Shown one piece after another: positions 26,001 to 41,000 of a stretch of DNA of 64,000 nucleotides. Where the stretch lies: contig JALIRH010000001.1 of assembly GCA_023055505.1 (NCBI GenBank), positions 11,079,467 through 11,143,466 of the forward strand. Direction: 5' to 3'. This stretch comes from Callipepla californica brunnescens (taxonomy: Eukaryota; Chordata; Aves; Galliformes; Odontophoridae). The notes under the pieces are model-generated. The model worked only from the letters and a program-made list of their open reading frames with translations, was not told the origin of the DNA and ran no database searches. The translations under genes were made by a program, and so were the position numbers. The number at the start of each line of letters is the position of its first letter. Positions within the stretch are counted from its first letter, which is position 1.

Positions 26001-29000
26001 TTTAAATAAACACTTTTCGTTAGCAGTAAATGAGTAGGTTCTTCACAGTTTTGCTGTTCAGGTTTTGCCTAGAAGAGCAGGCGGCCTCGTGAGAAGCACA
26101 TCTGGCACCCAGAGGAATTACAGAGGAAGAGCTGAAGCTTCTGGGAAAGAGTTTTCCCATTCAACAATCGTCTGTGCATTTATTTTTGGGTAATAGGTAG
26201 TAAGTTTAGAAAGGAAATTGTCAACTCCATTGTCAGCAGGTTTCTATGTGCGACTGTTTTTCTGAAGTCCTGACGTGGCAGAGGTCACTTTCATCCATTT
26301 CTCCCCTGCCTTGAAAATTGAATATTGCAGGCTCAGCAGTTTGTCTTTCCCTAAGGTTTTTTTTTCCATTGATAAACTACACTCAACTGTTTTCTTTATA
26401 CTGTTCATTTGGGTGGTCCAAATGTACAAGTTGTGCAGGGAAGCCTTTCTTACGTGTTAGAAATTTAGGATTTATAATACTCAGCATAAGAATTGCAAAG
26501 AAAATCTTCAGCTGCAATGCCCATACTATAGCAGATGGCTGAGGGTAAGCTCTTAATGCAGTTTCTAAGAGGTATTAACAGTAATGCCCAAATCCAAACT
26601 AAAATATCCCTAGTATGTTTCATGTAGACTTCTCTCTTCAGAGGAAGGACCTATACATAAGGGGAAAATGATTGCTTGTATTGAAAGGCTGTGTTGGAAT
26701 GAGTCTGCTTAGTCTTCAAAACTGCTGCTATCAGGAGACTGTCTAGAAATAGACAGAAATAGATAACTTGCATTCAGGATGTTTGTGTAGAATTGGCCAT
26801 GTGGGACTACTGATCTGTGATACCAATTCCAAACTACTAGAGTTTGTTTACATGCAGGTGAATTCAAGTTAATTTTGCACTTCACAGTGTGTTGGCAAAT
26901 GCAGTGCTTTGAACCTGCAAAGAGGAAACCCTTGTAAATAATGGCAGTTGTAACTGTGGGCTGTAATAAATGTCATTTTAATCAAGAGATGTTCCATACG
27001 GTGAAAGGATATCTCCACATCCTTATCTTTATGGTTATAGCATATCTGAGGCTTTCTGAAGCAGTGAGCAGGCTATCAGATTGTAATTGATGTTCAAATA
27101 GTAATTGATATTCACTCACTGTAGAGAGAAGTTCCACACTACTAGTGTTAAAGTGTTTTAACACTTGTTATTAGCAAATGAGATACTGTAGTCTTCTTCC
27201 CCTGTGTCCTCATCCCAAGTAATGGATTTTTACCTGGCAGCATAATACTGTTTTCTTCATCAGTGGTTATAAATGCACCTACAGAGGTGGAGGTCACCAT
27301 CTCTTCCTTAGAGAAAAAGAGAAAAATGGAAGCACAGGGAAGATTCTGATTCTGTCCCTCTGCTGTGCTCTCCTGAGACCTGGAATAATGTGTCCAGTTC
27401 TGGAGTCCCCAGTGCATGAAAGACAAGGAGGAAGATGAAGATGATCAGAAGGCCAGAGCCACTTCTCTTGTGAGGTCAGGCTGAGAGAGCTGGAGCTCTT
27501 CGGCCTGGAGAAGAGATGGCTGTAGGGGGACCTCACTGTGGATTTCCAGTACCTGAAGGGATCCTACAGGAAAGCTGGGGAGAGACTTTTTACAAGGGCA
27601 TGTAGCAATAGGACAAGGGGAAATGGTTTTAGACTGGAAGAGAGTACATTTAGACTAGATATTGGGAAGAAATTCTTTACTTGTGAGGGTGTTGAGAAAC
27701 TGGTTGCCTAGTGAGGCTGTGGATGCCCCCTCCCTGAAAGCATTCAAGGCCAAGCTGGATGGGGCTGTGAGCAACCCGGTCTGGAGGGAGGTGTCCCTGC
27801 CTATAGCAGCATGGTTGGAGTTAGATGATCTTAAAGGCCCCTTCCAGTACAAACCATTCTGTGATTACTGATGGAAAAAAAAAAAAAAAAAAAAAAGACT
27901 TATGCACAATTACACAGTTGAGTTTCCTTGTCTGACTTGTGCTATTGTAACTATTCTGTTGAAATCATGGACTGTTGAAGGGGCAACTGAAACATTTTTG
28001 TGGCATGGGAAAATGGAAAGGGAGTTGCATCTCTATGTGCCCTTATATAAGTAGATTGTGTCTGTTAGGGGGCAGGACTCCAGTTGTGTATACCCAATAG
28101 CAAGACCAGTTGCTGGCTATTATTCAAAGAGGTTTTACTTTTAATAGCCTTTTCTCAAATTTGTTTATATTTTGAAGGGAGTTCTTTGTTTCACGTGGCA
28201 TTAAGTGGTGTTCTTATGTAAGAGACTTTATTTTACAATTTAAGCTGTTTTGTTTGTGTTCTCAAGGTATCTCAGATACTTGTTCTGCCTTCAGTTGTAA
28301 AGGTCATAAGGAGAAGTCACCTGAATCTTACTCTGCAAAGAAAGCATATTTTTTTTTTAAATCTGTACATGAGATTGTAACAAGTAGATGCTAAGGAAAA
28401 TTTTCAAGGGCTCATCAGTGAGCATTCTTGAGCTGGAATAATTCAGGAGCTCCTGAGGCTTGTCTTCTGCATCCATTATTCAGTCAGTGTAGCTGTTGCT
28501 TTGAAGACCCTTACTCATGGGAGGGATAATGCATATACCATTGAGTGTGTCTGTAAAGAACTTCAGTAGATCTAACATTTTTTTAAAGCTGCCTATTTTC
28601 CTTTTTATGAATAAAGGTTGGAATTCTTACTCTCCCTTGAAGGCACTGATGTATTTTCTAAGTAGATATGGGAGCTCCTTCTAAGAGTCTGTTTTTGTGT
28701 GAAACCAAGTGTGTATCATTTGGAAAAAATGTTATTATTTAGAAAATGAAATTGTTGCTGAATGCTGAAGAAAGAGGACTTGAATGCATGAGAGCAATAG
28801 CTGGTAGCAGAGAACATGATGGCTCAGAGAAGCTGATTTACTTCATAGCTGGATAGGCTGTAGTAGGGGGCAAAATGAATTTGAGCTCCAGTTGTCTCCC
28901 ATAGACAGCTTGAAACTCTCGGTTCTTGCTTTGAGCCTATATAGCTTATGCCAACTTGCAGTTTCTGTGTAGGAGTATGAAATGTTCTTTTGGGAACCAG

Positions 29001-32000
29001 CTAATGTATATGGCTGTTCAGTGTTTTATTTGTGTGAAGGTCACTGTAGTCTTGGTTAATTTCAAGTGTCTCAGAAAGTAGACTTAAACGTTTGATCTTA
29101 AAATTCCCCTGAGCTTTGGAAGAAAGAAGTCCTGTGTGTGGTCTTGCTGTTTGGCTGTCTGATGAACCAAGACTGCAAGGTAAAGAGTCTGCCTTCTGCA
29201 CTAAGTCTCCTTGCTCCAGAGCAGTAACACAGGGACCAGTTGCTGAAAGGTCCATGTACAGCATGCATTCATTTGTTCTGAAAATAACCAGGTGCACAAT
29301 TATGACAACAGGACACAAGTAACTGTTCTGTTGTGTGCCCGCTGCTTGCTGACAGGCCAAGGTTTCAGTGGAGCTGAGGTGCAGGCTGCAGCTGGGCAAG
29401 CCACTCATAATGCTGTGCAGGCAAACAGGAAGTGTCTGTGTTTTGGTGGCTCATCAGTGGAAACTCCAGCTTGTACGTCATCTGGTACATCAGCTGCTCC
29501 TCTGAGATGGGCCCGTGTGGTTCTGGTCATAGCATGCCCCTGGAAGGCTGAAATCTTACGTGTGTTGCTTGAACGTAGGTTGTAGGATACAAAAAGTATC
29601 TTTGTGGTGTCTGGAGAAAGAATCCTTTATTATTATTTTTGCTGTTTTCTTTGTTTTTGTATGCTATGTTGCTTACCCACAGCTTGAGTGTTGGTCTCCT
29701 GCTACCTCCAGTTGAGCATATGGGAGGTCACCAGCTGGCTCTGTCTGAACTCAGGGTGTCTTGGAAGTACCAGAAATGCAGGGGGCTTGAAGATGCTCAG
29801 AGAACTGAGTTGCCTGTAACTGGCTGACCAGGTATTACAAGTGAAGGATCTGCCAGCAAACTCTAGAAGTTCGGTATTAGTTTCTATGGGAAAAGGGTAT
29901 AAAATCATGTCTGCAGCATCTGAAGTTCACTTTTTGCCATAAAAACTGCCTTCAGAAATAAGTTTATAAATATTTCTTTAAATCCATTTTTACTATCTCT
30001 AATAGCTTCAAAAGCTGAAATAATTGCCTTTTACCCAGATTGCACAGAACCCAGATCCCCAGGGAGTGAATGTTGTCAAGTGTAGGATGCGTTTGTGAAG
30101 GCTTGGAAGACAACCTGGTGCTGAGCTGTAAATTCTTGGACAGCCTTGGAGTTGCATAAATCCAGTTTACTGAATGTAATTTCATAGTCAAAATGTTGTA
30201 GAGGTCTTGAAAGGTATTTTTATCTACAGAGAAGTCTGTGTGTGGCCTATCAAGGCAATATCACATGCAGCTATCTTATGAGGTATAGGAACCTTAATTA
30301 GCCTGACCCATGGCTGTTAAGGAATAGATTAATAAGGTTGTCGGACTGTTTTTTTTTTTTTTCTTGTTCCATTGTCCTGTTGTTAGAAAACAGCAGAAAT
30401 AAGCTGCAGCTGACAGTTGGGAATAGTAAAAGCAACTCCAGATTTTAGAGGTCTCAGCATCTCGTTGTGCTGCCTCCAGAGGACCTAAACCATTATATTA
30501 GTCCCGTATGCTTGAGAAGTGGCTCGCGTTCTGTCCAGGGCTGATGAGCACAGGAAGCTTCTTTCTGAGCTTAGCTGAGGTCAAGTTGTCAGTGTTTGTG
30601 TGGAAGTGCCAGGAGGTATTTTTGTCCACTGTGGCAAATGCCTCTCCTACTGACAGTGTAGAAATTACATACTTGCATGTCATCTGGGCGGCCTAATTAG
30701 TGATCATCTTAATAGAGAGCCTCATTCAGCTCATGTAAAAGAGTAGTTGGAGGAGTTTGCAGAGCATGCCGTGTGTAGGATTGCTCAGCGATGAGTGCTT
30801 TCACCCTGGAAGTGGGATATCAGCCCTTCCTAGCATGAAGGGAACACACTGATCTCACATGGCAGGAGACATGCACAGTGCCAAGAAAACAGCAACGTTT
30901 TCTCTCGAAACAAGAAATGGAACTGCCAGGGAGTGTGGGCAGAGCTGTGTGCTGTGCAGCACCACGGGCCTTCCATTGACCAGGGGAGCAGGGTCCAACG
31001 GCAGCTCCATACAGCAGGTGTTGTTTATTACTTTGTGTTAAGAGTGATGAAGTAACGTGTGAGCCATGGAGCACTGCAAAACATTTCTGGAAGCTCCATC
31101 TATTTCTGTCACTAAAGATGAGCTAATTACAGATCGACATGAAGGTGTTAGCGCTGTTTAACTGCAGTTTTGTTCAGTTTGAAGAGCATAAGCTTATTAA
31201 GATGTTGGCATTTAAATGTGTAATTGCTTAACCATTACTTTTTTGAGGTAAACTGAGATTTCAAGCAATGTTTCTGATTTTTTTTTTTTTTTCCTGCAGA
31301 ATACGTGTATTCTGGGGAAGGAAATGTCAGCCTCTGAGTTGTGCCTAATTGACAAATTTTCTGTGGATTAGCCTGTTTTCTTGTAGTTAGCTACCCTGCA
31401 TTCTGGCTTCTTTTTCTTTCGTGACTCTTAGTTTTCTTCTCCTTTTTCATGTCTTGAGTAATATTTGGTTAGTAGCAGTTTCCTCAGTAGTGAAGCTTCC
31501 TGTCCTTGTGGTGGTCAAGACGGAAGTTATACCTCACCAAGCATTTTCCACTTTGAAGTGCTACTTGACTTAGCACATCTCTGTTCTGGAACACTGCCAT
31601 CTGGGGAAGCCTGTCACTTCCCACTGTGTTAAGGACTCCGAATAGAAGCAGCCCTTTGTTCTTAAAGAGGTGCTCTAGAAGCAAATTGAATACTGCCTCA
31701 CTGATTTGGCTTCAAAGAAGAAATAAGTGACATGGAAGCATCTGGCATTACCTGGTCAGGCTTTAATGCATTGGCTTAGGTATAGTAGGGATTGCCACCA
31801 CAGTAGGTGCTGAAATGCTGGCTTCAGGTACCTGCTCACTGGTCACCAGTAGTGTTACTGGTCAGGATGACTTCTCCAGATACCTATTTTATGAGGGGGT
31901 GGAGTGCAAACATTTCTATTCTTGCAGGATTTGGATTGCATGCAACTGGCTTTGTCTGAATTGCCAAATTCACCACAGTACTTGTCATGGAAATCCAAAA

Positions 32001-35000
32001 GTAGCTAGCTGTGTGCACTATGACTGGAGCTGGAAGTCTTTTGACCAGCCTCCTGAGGAAGCTAAGGGCGTCATACCAGAATTCTCTTCCAAGAAGTTAC
32101 TGTGCTTGGAAACAAACCGTGGCAGTTGTATTCTTGCATTATGGAGTAAGGTTGTCTTTCAGTTTTATTTGCAAAGTACTTCCAGGAGCTGGGAACGGGA
32201 GCTGAGAAAAGCACATCTGTCACATGGGATTTAATTGCCTCTTCATATGTGGGTCTTCACTTTTTATTAGAGAATGTCATGAGTCTGAAAATCAGTGTTT
32301 TCAGTAGTATTGTCAACATGTAACACAGTGCGGAATTGTTAGAAGAACGTGTTATACTTAGTTGCATTTTTACTAAATGGGAGTGATTGAGCACTGGAAC
32401 AAGCTCCCTCAGAGGTTATTAACTTCATATTTATCTGGACAAGACCTTGAGCAACTCGAGGCCTTGTAATTACCCTTGGCTGTGAGCCGGAGGCTGGACT
32501 GGAGGACTTGCAGAGGTCACAGGCAGCTGAAGTTTCTCTGTGGTTGTTTGAGCACCACAGCAGTTGTTAGCTGTATGTGAACACTCTGAGATCGGTACCT
32601 CGACGGGGGATTCTGGAGAGCTACCTTGTGTGATGGTTCTGTCTTGTTATCTGATGTGCCGCTGGCTGCTGGCTTGCTTCACAGTTTTTGAGACACACTG
32701 AGTTACTCTGAGTCATTAATTTGACAGGCTGCTGCAGCAAGTGTTCATACCAGAAGCTGATCAAAGTGCACAGAGAGCTGCTGCCCAGCTGGAAGCTCTC
32801 AGTGGCTGGTGTGATCACATTCTGCAGGTGTGCAGCGACCAGTTGTGGCCACCTTTTGCAGGCAGGAGGTGCTTTTAGGAGCCTTGTGCAGGTACCCCAT
32901 ATCCTGCAGCGTGTCCAGGGATGAGACCAGCTCTGCCTGTAAGACAGCCAGTGTACAGCTGACACCACCAGGCTTACTGCTTCAGAGCTAATTAGTTGGA
33001 GGGGTGTGACAGCTCTCTGGAATCAATGGCATGTCCTCCTGCAGTGTTGGCTGTGGAGTGAATAAAGGGAACGGAGGAAGGTTGACACTCTTCTCATGTG
33101 CATTCAGTTGGTTGGCTAACTCCTTGTTTCCTGTGCACCTTTACCAAATATATAGGTGTATAAAAATGACAGAGTCCTCACCAAAAGCATTAAGCACAGC
33201 AGTAATAACAGCTTCAGAGTCTTTCTAATGAAAATATAGTAGTAACTTTGGGTATTGAGTAATACGGATGCTTACTGAAACTCAAAAATAAAAAACACAG
33301 TAATTAATTTGAGGATTTAACAGCACTCCCATTTGGTTCTGTCTGTGAAGTCAGTGGCATGACTTACAGTGAAGGAATATTTATGTATGGCTTTAAAGAA
33401 CCCAAACTTTAAAAGGCAACATTATCTTCAAGAGTGGTGTGCAAAACTGAGCTATGTATATTAACTGGCATCAACAGACATTGAATGTGAATTCAGAACA
33501 TGCTGCTGAATGTTTAAATTGCAGTATTTGCATAAATATTCTCAAAAGCTGCAGTTTTGCAGTTAAAATTGACAAAGTACTAATTTTTGAGGCTTGGATT
33601 TATAACGAGTATCAATGGATGGAGAATAGAGACTGAAGTAAAATGATTTTGTTGTCTTTTTACTATCTAAAGTACAGATTTCTTTTTTTTTTTGCTGTAT
33701 TATTTGTTTCACTACATTAGGAGTTTGCACAATGCTAATTTTACAGAAGTTTAAATGCAGTTGAACTCCAGACTTGGTAGGCCCCAAAAGAACACCTACT
33801 TTAGATTAAGTGAAATTATTCTCTAACTTGCAAATGAAGCTCTGCTCTTAGAGTATGAACATGTAAATTAAACCAGTTGTGATTGTGCAGAATGAGAAGA
33901 TGCTGTTTTTGTGTAATACTCTGTTAACGGGCTTGCTGATTCAAGGTTTTATATGCAGATCTTGTGGAGTCACTACAGTTACAGGTTTGCCAAGATAATC
34001 CAGTTGGTGCTTTTGCTGACAGATAGAATAGAAAGCAATGTCACGAACCCTTTTCTGATACAGATTGTTTTTCTGTGCTTTGAATTCAGGGTGCGTAAAT
34101 TGCTGCCGAAGCCACCTGATTCCCTGTGTAGTCTTGTTGGGAGGAGGCTAGTGGAGTCAGACTTGTTTGGGAGGTTTGAGATAATCGTGGGATAATTCCT
34201 TTGGTGGAATGTGGTGCCTTCTTGATCACAGATGGAGAGTGGCCCACTTGCACTGCTTTTTGTCATTTTGAGCCTGCAACATTATTGGTTAAAAAATCAG
34301 ATGAAATCGCAGAAATGGGAGAAAAAGGACTGGTGGGTCTGAACAGAATCTGGCCAGCTGTGCCCAAAATGACACCTTTGTCAGTTGCTGTGTAGTGTAA
34401 AAGTAACATCTGTTACACACATGACATCTGCCATTATGCTGGTTTGGTGCAATGTCACGGCTTATTCAGGGTTCCCTTTTCCTTACCTGTCAAGTCATGA
34501 TTAATTTATATTACTCTGTGGGTTCTAGGGGAAAGAAGCCTTGCTTTATACCCAAGGAGGTGACTGGAAAGTGGCTTATTTTCCAGGTGGAAATGGTGAG
34601 AAGTCAGTCTTATTGTCTACTTCTGAAGAAGTGGTTGTGAAGAGGAACAGAATTGTTTTGACTTGTGAAAATTATGTCACCGTTCTTTGCCAAAGGTTAT
34701 AATGCTTCCCTAGCAAGGAGCTCAGTTTGGCTATTTTGACTAGATGAATGAAATGGAAAGCTTTCTGAAAATTCTGTGAAGATGAAAGATGAAGAGGAAT
34801 GGATTCTGTCAGTTGTTGTAAACCATTTGAAAAGTGTGACATGGATGATGCCAACCCATGTAGGTGTCAGCAGATACTGGCATAGCACAAGATGTGCGTT
34901 CTGGATAAGCCAGCCGTTCTGGCAGGTAGTTAGTGTTGGTGAAGTAACGCTTGTTAGAGCAGTTAGGGAAAACTTAATATGGAGCCTGTGGGAAGTAGGA

Positions 35001-38000
35001 AGCAATATTACTGTGGCATTTGGTTGAAAAGGCTAAGAAACCAGCTGCATACATTGTAAGTCTCATCCCTACTCTTAAGAAGGATGTATGTAATAGGAGT
35101 AAGAAAGATGCAACAGTCAAAAGTAATGAAAGCACGGACCGATTTCTCTGTTATTAAATTTTTGTTGCTATTGCAGTAACTTTAATTCTATAAAACAGTA
35201 AACAGTGTGACAGAATAGTTGGAAATGCATTTGCAGCATGAAGTCTCAACTAAGGAATCACTGGCACTGTGGTATTAGAACTAGGAGGTACAGTCAACTA
35301 AAACTAGCAGGTGGCAATCCTAAATCAAAGGAGCTGGTTCTTCACAAAGTATATAAGTGAATCAGTGAAACACAGTCCTATCCACCGTTACGATGCCCAG
35401 AAATTCACACTGATTCAAAGTGGACTTTAAGCTTCAGTCTGCCTTGCTGTGAGGGTACGTTCCCCTGGTGTAGTGGTGTACTGCTGTGTTCTTTCCTAGG
35501 CCTCTGCTTCTGTTGGAACGTAGTTCCTGAGCTAGATAGCCTCTGGTCTGTAGCATTATAGAGATGGTAACTTCTCATCCTTTTGAACTGGCTTCATATT
35601 AAATACTCCTCTTCAGAGGCTCCAGTTTTCATTCCCCCTAACACACTTACTCTAGAACACAAGTTACATAAATACTGGAAAATAAGTTCAGGAATGTTCC
35701 CAGGCACTGAAGGAATCTGGTGTAGAATAATCTTAATCTTGTAATAAAATCTCTCAATTTAAAAACAGGATTATTTCTCATTGCCAGCTGGGAAAGATTC
35801 TTGTCCTTATGCATTCTCAAATCGTGTCCAAGAATTTTAGGATGCTTGTTGGCATAGGCCAGAATCGTGCCAGAGACCATTTTAACAATTAAGCAATATA
35901 AACAGTTGCATTCCAATACCTGGGAGCATTTCCAGGCACTGCAATTTACAGTTCCAGCTTGAATATTGCATTTCTGTTCAGTCTGAAGTAACAAACAGAA
36001 AAAATTAGTAGCACAGTAGGACTTCTGTGTGACAGCCATAGTTATTGGTCTGCCTCTCGCAGGCAAATTCTTTTTGCTGGTTTTATGACCAAGAACAAGA
36101 TGTTCCATTAGGTTCCTAAATCATCTGTATCTTGGGAAATGGGGGGGGAGGGAAGCACAGAAGTAATTTGGGGTCATTTGAACTTGCCTTTCTTACTACC
36201 TGGAAAATCATCGTAATTGCTGCCTAGATCGAAGAACAAAGTTAAGAATTGATTTGCTAAAAGATGAAATGTAAAATATGTGGTTTTTACCTTAGAAAGA
36301 ATCGCTGCTTTTCTTTTCTAGACGATGTCTTCAGCTGTTGTTCAGATATATGCAGCAGATCGCAATGCCATGTGGTCGAAGAAATGCTGTGGTGTAGCTT
36401 GCCTTGTAAAGGACAATCCGCAGAGGTCGTATTTTATCAGGATATATGAGATTAAGGTAAGCTTTTCCTTTTCAGACTTCATAGTATTCATTCTTCATTT
36501 TGAATTGAATGATTTTAGCTGATTGCTGACGCACACTTGTACAGAAATCCTCAAATAAATGGCTGTGCTGTGAGCAGTGCACTAACTGCTTATTAATAGG
36601 CCTGCACGGCTTTCTCATATTCTAAATTTGAATTATTTCACAGGTCTTAGAGACCAGATAAAGATCAGATATGGTTTTCTTACAGCTTGCTGAAGTAGTT
36701 CTCTACTAACCTGATTTGTGAGACTAGTGAAAATTAGTATAGTGTTGCTGATGCACATAGCTGTGATAATTCCAGCAGGTGTTAGTACTTCGGCTTGTGG
36801 TAACAAAATAGATGCTGTGTTCTGTAGGGATGAAAACAGTTATCTTTTTTTATGGCTAGTATGTTTGTGCATGTGAAAACTACAGAGGAAATATATTTAT
36901 TTAATATAATTTCTTTCCCACAACTTCTAGTTTCATACCTCTGTCCTGTTCTGTTGTTTCACTCTGGACAATGAGAACTAGGAGTTTAAGTGTTCCAAGA
37001 TGCATTTTCTTAATAAAATAGTAACACTGTAAAGCATATCCTACTGACTTTAACCATGGAAGCTTCCCATTCCTTCCCTAGCTAAGAGCAGCTCACTGCT
37101 AGTCATCATCCACTCTGTGAAGCCTCAGATTCAGGAATGCCAGTTGGCAGTTGCATTTATGATGTGCTCACTTTGTTATTAGACTTGGTGAGAAACCTAC
37201 CACTTGAGTGCTGAACCATAATGCCATTTAAATATCTAGAAGACCTTCAAGTCAGATTCTTGCTCCCTTGAAATTAACTGTTTTTCAGGTCAGTCTTGAG
37301 AAGATAACACAGGTAGAGGTCTCCTTATCTTTACTACTAGAGCACTATTTCATGGCTCTCACTGATCAGTGCTAACATTACCAGCAGAACTAGTGCAGGA
37401 TTATGGAACTTGAAGCCTGTTTTTTTTAAATATACAGGATTTAGAACTGAAGGTAGAATGATGACATAGTTTGATTTCTCCATATGTTCCAATATACTTG
37501 GACTGAACTCACTCTTGGGTAAATGGCAAATGCTTAACAGTATGCAGATTCAAACTCTTGATAGGTTCTATTGCCAAAGAAGCTAAACTACAGTTTGTCT
37601 CCATGTGTTTCAAACTTATGTTGTTTTGTCTGTGTTTTTTTTCCAGGATGGGAAATTATTGTGGGAGCAGGAGCTGTACAATAACTTTGTATATAATAGT
37701 CCTAGAGGATATTTTCATACCTTCGCTGGAGATGTGAGTCTCAGCATCTTTGAGTACCTCCCTTAGAGTGCCTTTTATTTGAACGGTTGCATCTTCTAAT
37801 ATGATCACAATTTCCATTTCATTCTGTAAATTATTTAAGTACGATATAACTTTTCCTTTTATACTTATTTATCAAAAGAACCTTGGATTTTAGCTAGAAA
37901 AATCAGTCCATTAAAGAAGTATGTTTTACATTTCTCTTTTATTTCAACCCCTGTTAATAGTGAAATTATTTTGACTTAGGTGATTCTTCATGATCATCAT

Positions 38001-41000
38001 TTATTTCTTAAAAAAAACTTTTCTTCCCTCACATTTAATTTGAGCGACAGGATTTTGCTCTGATTTGTTAATATGAGCTCTTTGTTAATATGAGCTCTAG
38101 AAACATGATTAAGAGACAGATTTTGTCAAGTTAGCAGTTTCACCCTAAGACGTGCTTTTCCTGATTTACAATGGCAATTTTTTTTTCTGATTATGTCTTC
38201 AGAAGTATAAGAAAATATGTAAGAGGAAAGCCTTTGTAACACTTTCTTAGTCATGGGTGGAGGAATATTATTATTATTATTGTTATTTTTTTCAGACATG
38301 TCAGGTTGGTCTTAACTTTGCTAATGAAGAAGAAGCTAAACTGTTCCGTAAAACAGTAACAGATTTACTTGGACGACGGCAAAGAAAATCTGGTAAATAT
38401 TCAAATTAACCTTAAATTTGGGACTGCTTCTGTTCTGAGGAGTGACGAGAAAGTGCTTTTGTGTCTGAAAATGACTGGAAGGTTTTGCTGCTATATTTAT
38501 ATTTAGAAGTAATCGTGCTACAAAGGTGTACTTCATCTCTGTTGTGCAGAAATATTTTTTTCTGAAATAGCTCAATGTTCCTTCTTGCTGTAAGTTTCCT
38601 AGGAAGCTGAGACTCCAAGAATGTGGGGTTTGAAAATACAGACCAGAAAGAAGCAAAAAGGGTAACCTATCAGTGGGAAAACAAGCTGTTTTCACATTTG
38701 ACTGAACCCTATTTTAGCTCTGGGCTCTTTACAGTGAATTTGTTCAGATTCAGCCCTAGTAGGCTGTAATAAAGATGTTTCCCATCTGCTATGTTCAGTA
38801 GTTCATGTGCATGCATTTTTGGCATTGGTCCAGGTTTCAGGAGACAGTGTTCAGTAGCTTTATTTAATGCTAATAATCTTGACAGAGGCCAAGTGCATAA
38901 GACATGATGTACCTATACTGTCCTTAGCAGCACCAGACAGTCAGAAGTACAGTGTGCATTTTGCCAGCTTCAGGATGCCTTAGGAACATAATCAGGGTTT
39001 TTAAGGGAGCTCAGGCTTCCTCCAGATCTTCTCTTGGTCCTTTTCCAGTGAACACATGAATAACTTGCTTGCCTGACATATGACTGTGAGGAGTAAGGTA
39101 ATATAAAACACAGGTTGAATGCACATGGATGTGATCAGGCTTGCTGCAAGCTGTACCATGGACTTGATCTTGCTACAGGATGCTTTTTTTAGTCTGTTTT
39201 GGGATTGAATTGTACTAATGGTGCAGCATAGTCTTTTGTAAAGGGAGAAAGCCCTTGGAGTACCATCCTTGCAAGTATTTCATTCAGGTTAAGTGGCTTT
39301 GGCACAGAGCATTTGTTCCAGAGCTTGGTTGGCTGTTTAAGAATGTCTCTGCTTAGAAAATGCTTATAGGGTTTCTCAAGAAGTGGCATTAGTGTGTGAC
39401 ATGACTTGAGTAAAAGTAATCTTTTATTAGCTTGCATCTCCTGATCTTGAAGTTTCATGCTATTACACTTCTGAAACATTGCTGAAGTTCACATATGACC
39501 AGGGTGATGGCAAATACATATTTCCATTGTTAGCCATAGCAAACTTTGTTTGAGAACACTGGTTCAGTCAAACCTCCTATTCATGAGTGGTTTTGAATAG
39601 AGTTTTTCTCATTTCATCTTTGAGCAAATAGTGTTGGCTTGTGTGCTCAAGTTCGTATTGGAGGATGAGTTTACTCCCTGCACTCTATATAATTTTTTAA
39701 AAGGCAAATAGCTTTGCCTCCAAATTCTTACAACTTGAAGACAGCTTTAATTAAAATATATATATATAAAAAACAATTGGTTTTTTTTTTTAGTTAACCC
39801 ACCAGATGGAGTTCTGTATTTGTCATAGACAGAATGATATCTTATTGTGCTTCTATAATAACAGGCTCTGCATTTGCCTGAATCAAAACTGATCTGCTGT
39901 TGAAGTGTGTGTATTTAGAAATAGATAATATACTTAGTAAAACATATATATATTATTTAGACTATACACATTTTTACATATTATGAATTATATAAAAGTT
40001 TAATGTATTATTTTTATTAGATATAAATTGTGTGTGGCTTTTTTTTTTTTTTTGTAACTTTTTTTCTGTTTAATGAGAATTTTACTCCCATTCCTTCCAA
40101 AATATTTCATTTCATAGTAGTGACACCTGACATACTTCCTACTGAAATAAGTTCCCTGTGTCATCACTTCACAAGCCCTGAGTGGCTTAACAGGCTGCTA
40201 GGGTGCTTTTCCAGGAGTCTTATGGAAAACTCGTGTTATTGGAAGGTAACAAGAACAGCAGTTCTGGCTCAGAAAGCTGTGTCTTTGTGCTGACACAAGT
40301 GTACCAAAGATCATCAAACAGCTGTAAGAAGGGGCAGCAGTATTCTGCTCTTCCTCACTTGGAATGAAATGTGTTCCGCTATACAGGAACTCCTGAGTCA
40401 GTGCTTCTGGAGCTCTAGAGGTGAAAATAGGGCTTCAAGTGGAGTGTGTAAGAGTTTACAAATACTAAATATTCCGTAGAGGATACAATGAGGGAGAAAG
40501 GGCAGAGGAAGAATTCTGTATGCAAGGTCTTCATCTTTTTACTAACTGGAAGATTTTCGTCTAATTAAATTCTGATTAAAAAAGAAAAACAACCTGTGAA
40601 GTTCCTAACCTTGGATTAGGAAGAAATTACAATAATTAATTTCTCTAGTAAATTTACTTAAATGAGTCTGTCCATTTACTACTTTTAACAGACTCCGAAT
40701 AGCAGGGTGAGCAATGTTTCCTCTCTCCATCAGTGTAGTACACTCATACTTTGGGTATACCTTAATGTTAATACCATTACTTTTGCAGTTATGATCCTGC
40801 CTCATGAATGCTAATGCATATACACACACAGATATTCTCTCCAAGTACCGAGAGAACTATTGCTAAATGCCTTTCAAAAGCACGTTTCAATTTTTGTCTG
40901 ATTTTTTCCAAGCTTGTAACTCATGGCTGGGAGATCTTTTCCAGCCCTCTGAAGGCAGCAGCTTTTCCAACAAGCATTTAGCTCCTGATGCCCCTCCTAG

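Noticed and set aside
31815..32234. 139-codon plus-strand frame in intron 1
   Set aside because: Composition is rich in Cys, Trp and Ser without pattern; no motif; likely chance.
35647..36108. 153-codon minus-strand frame just before exon 2
   Set aside because: No domain, signal or splice context; length within chance expectation.
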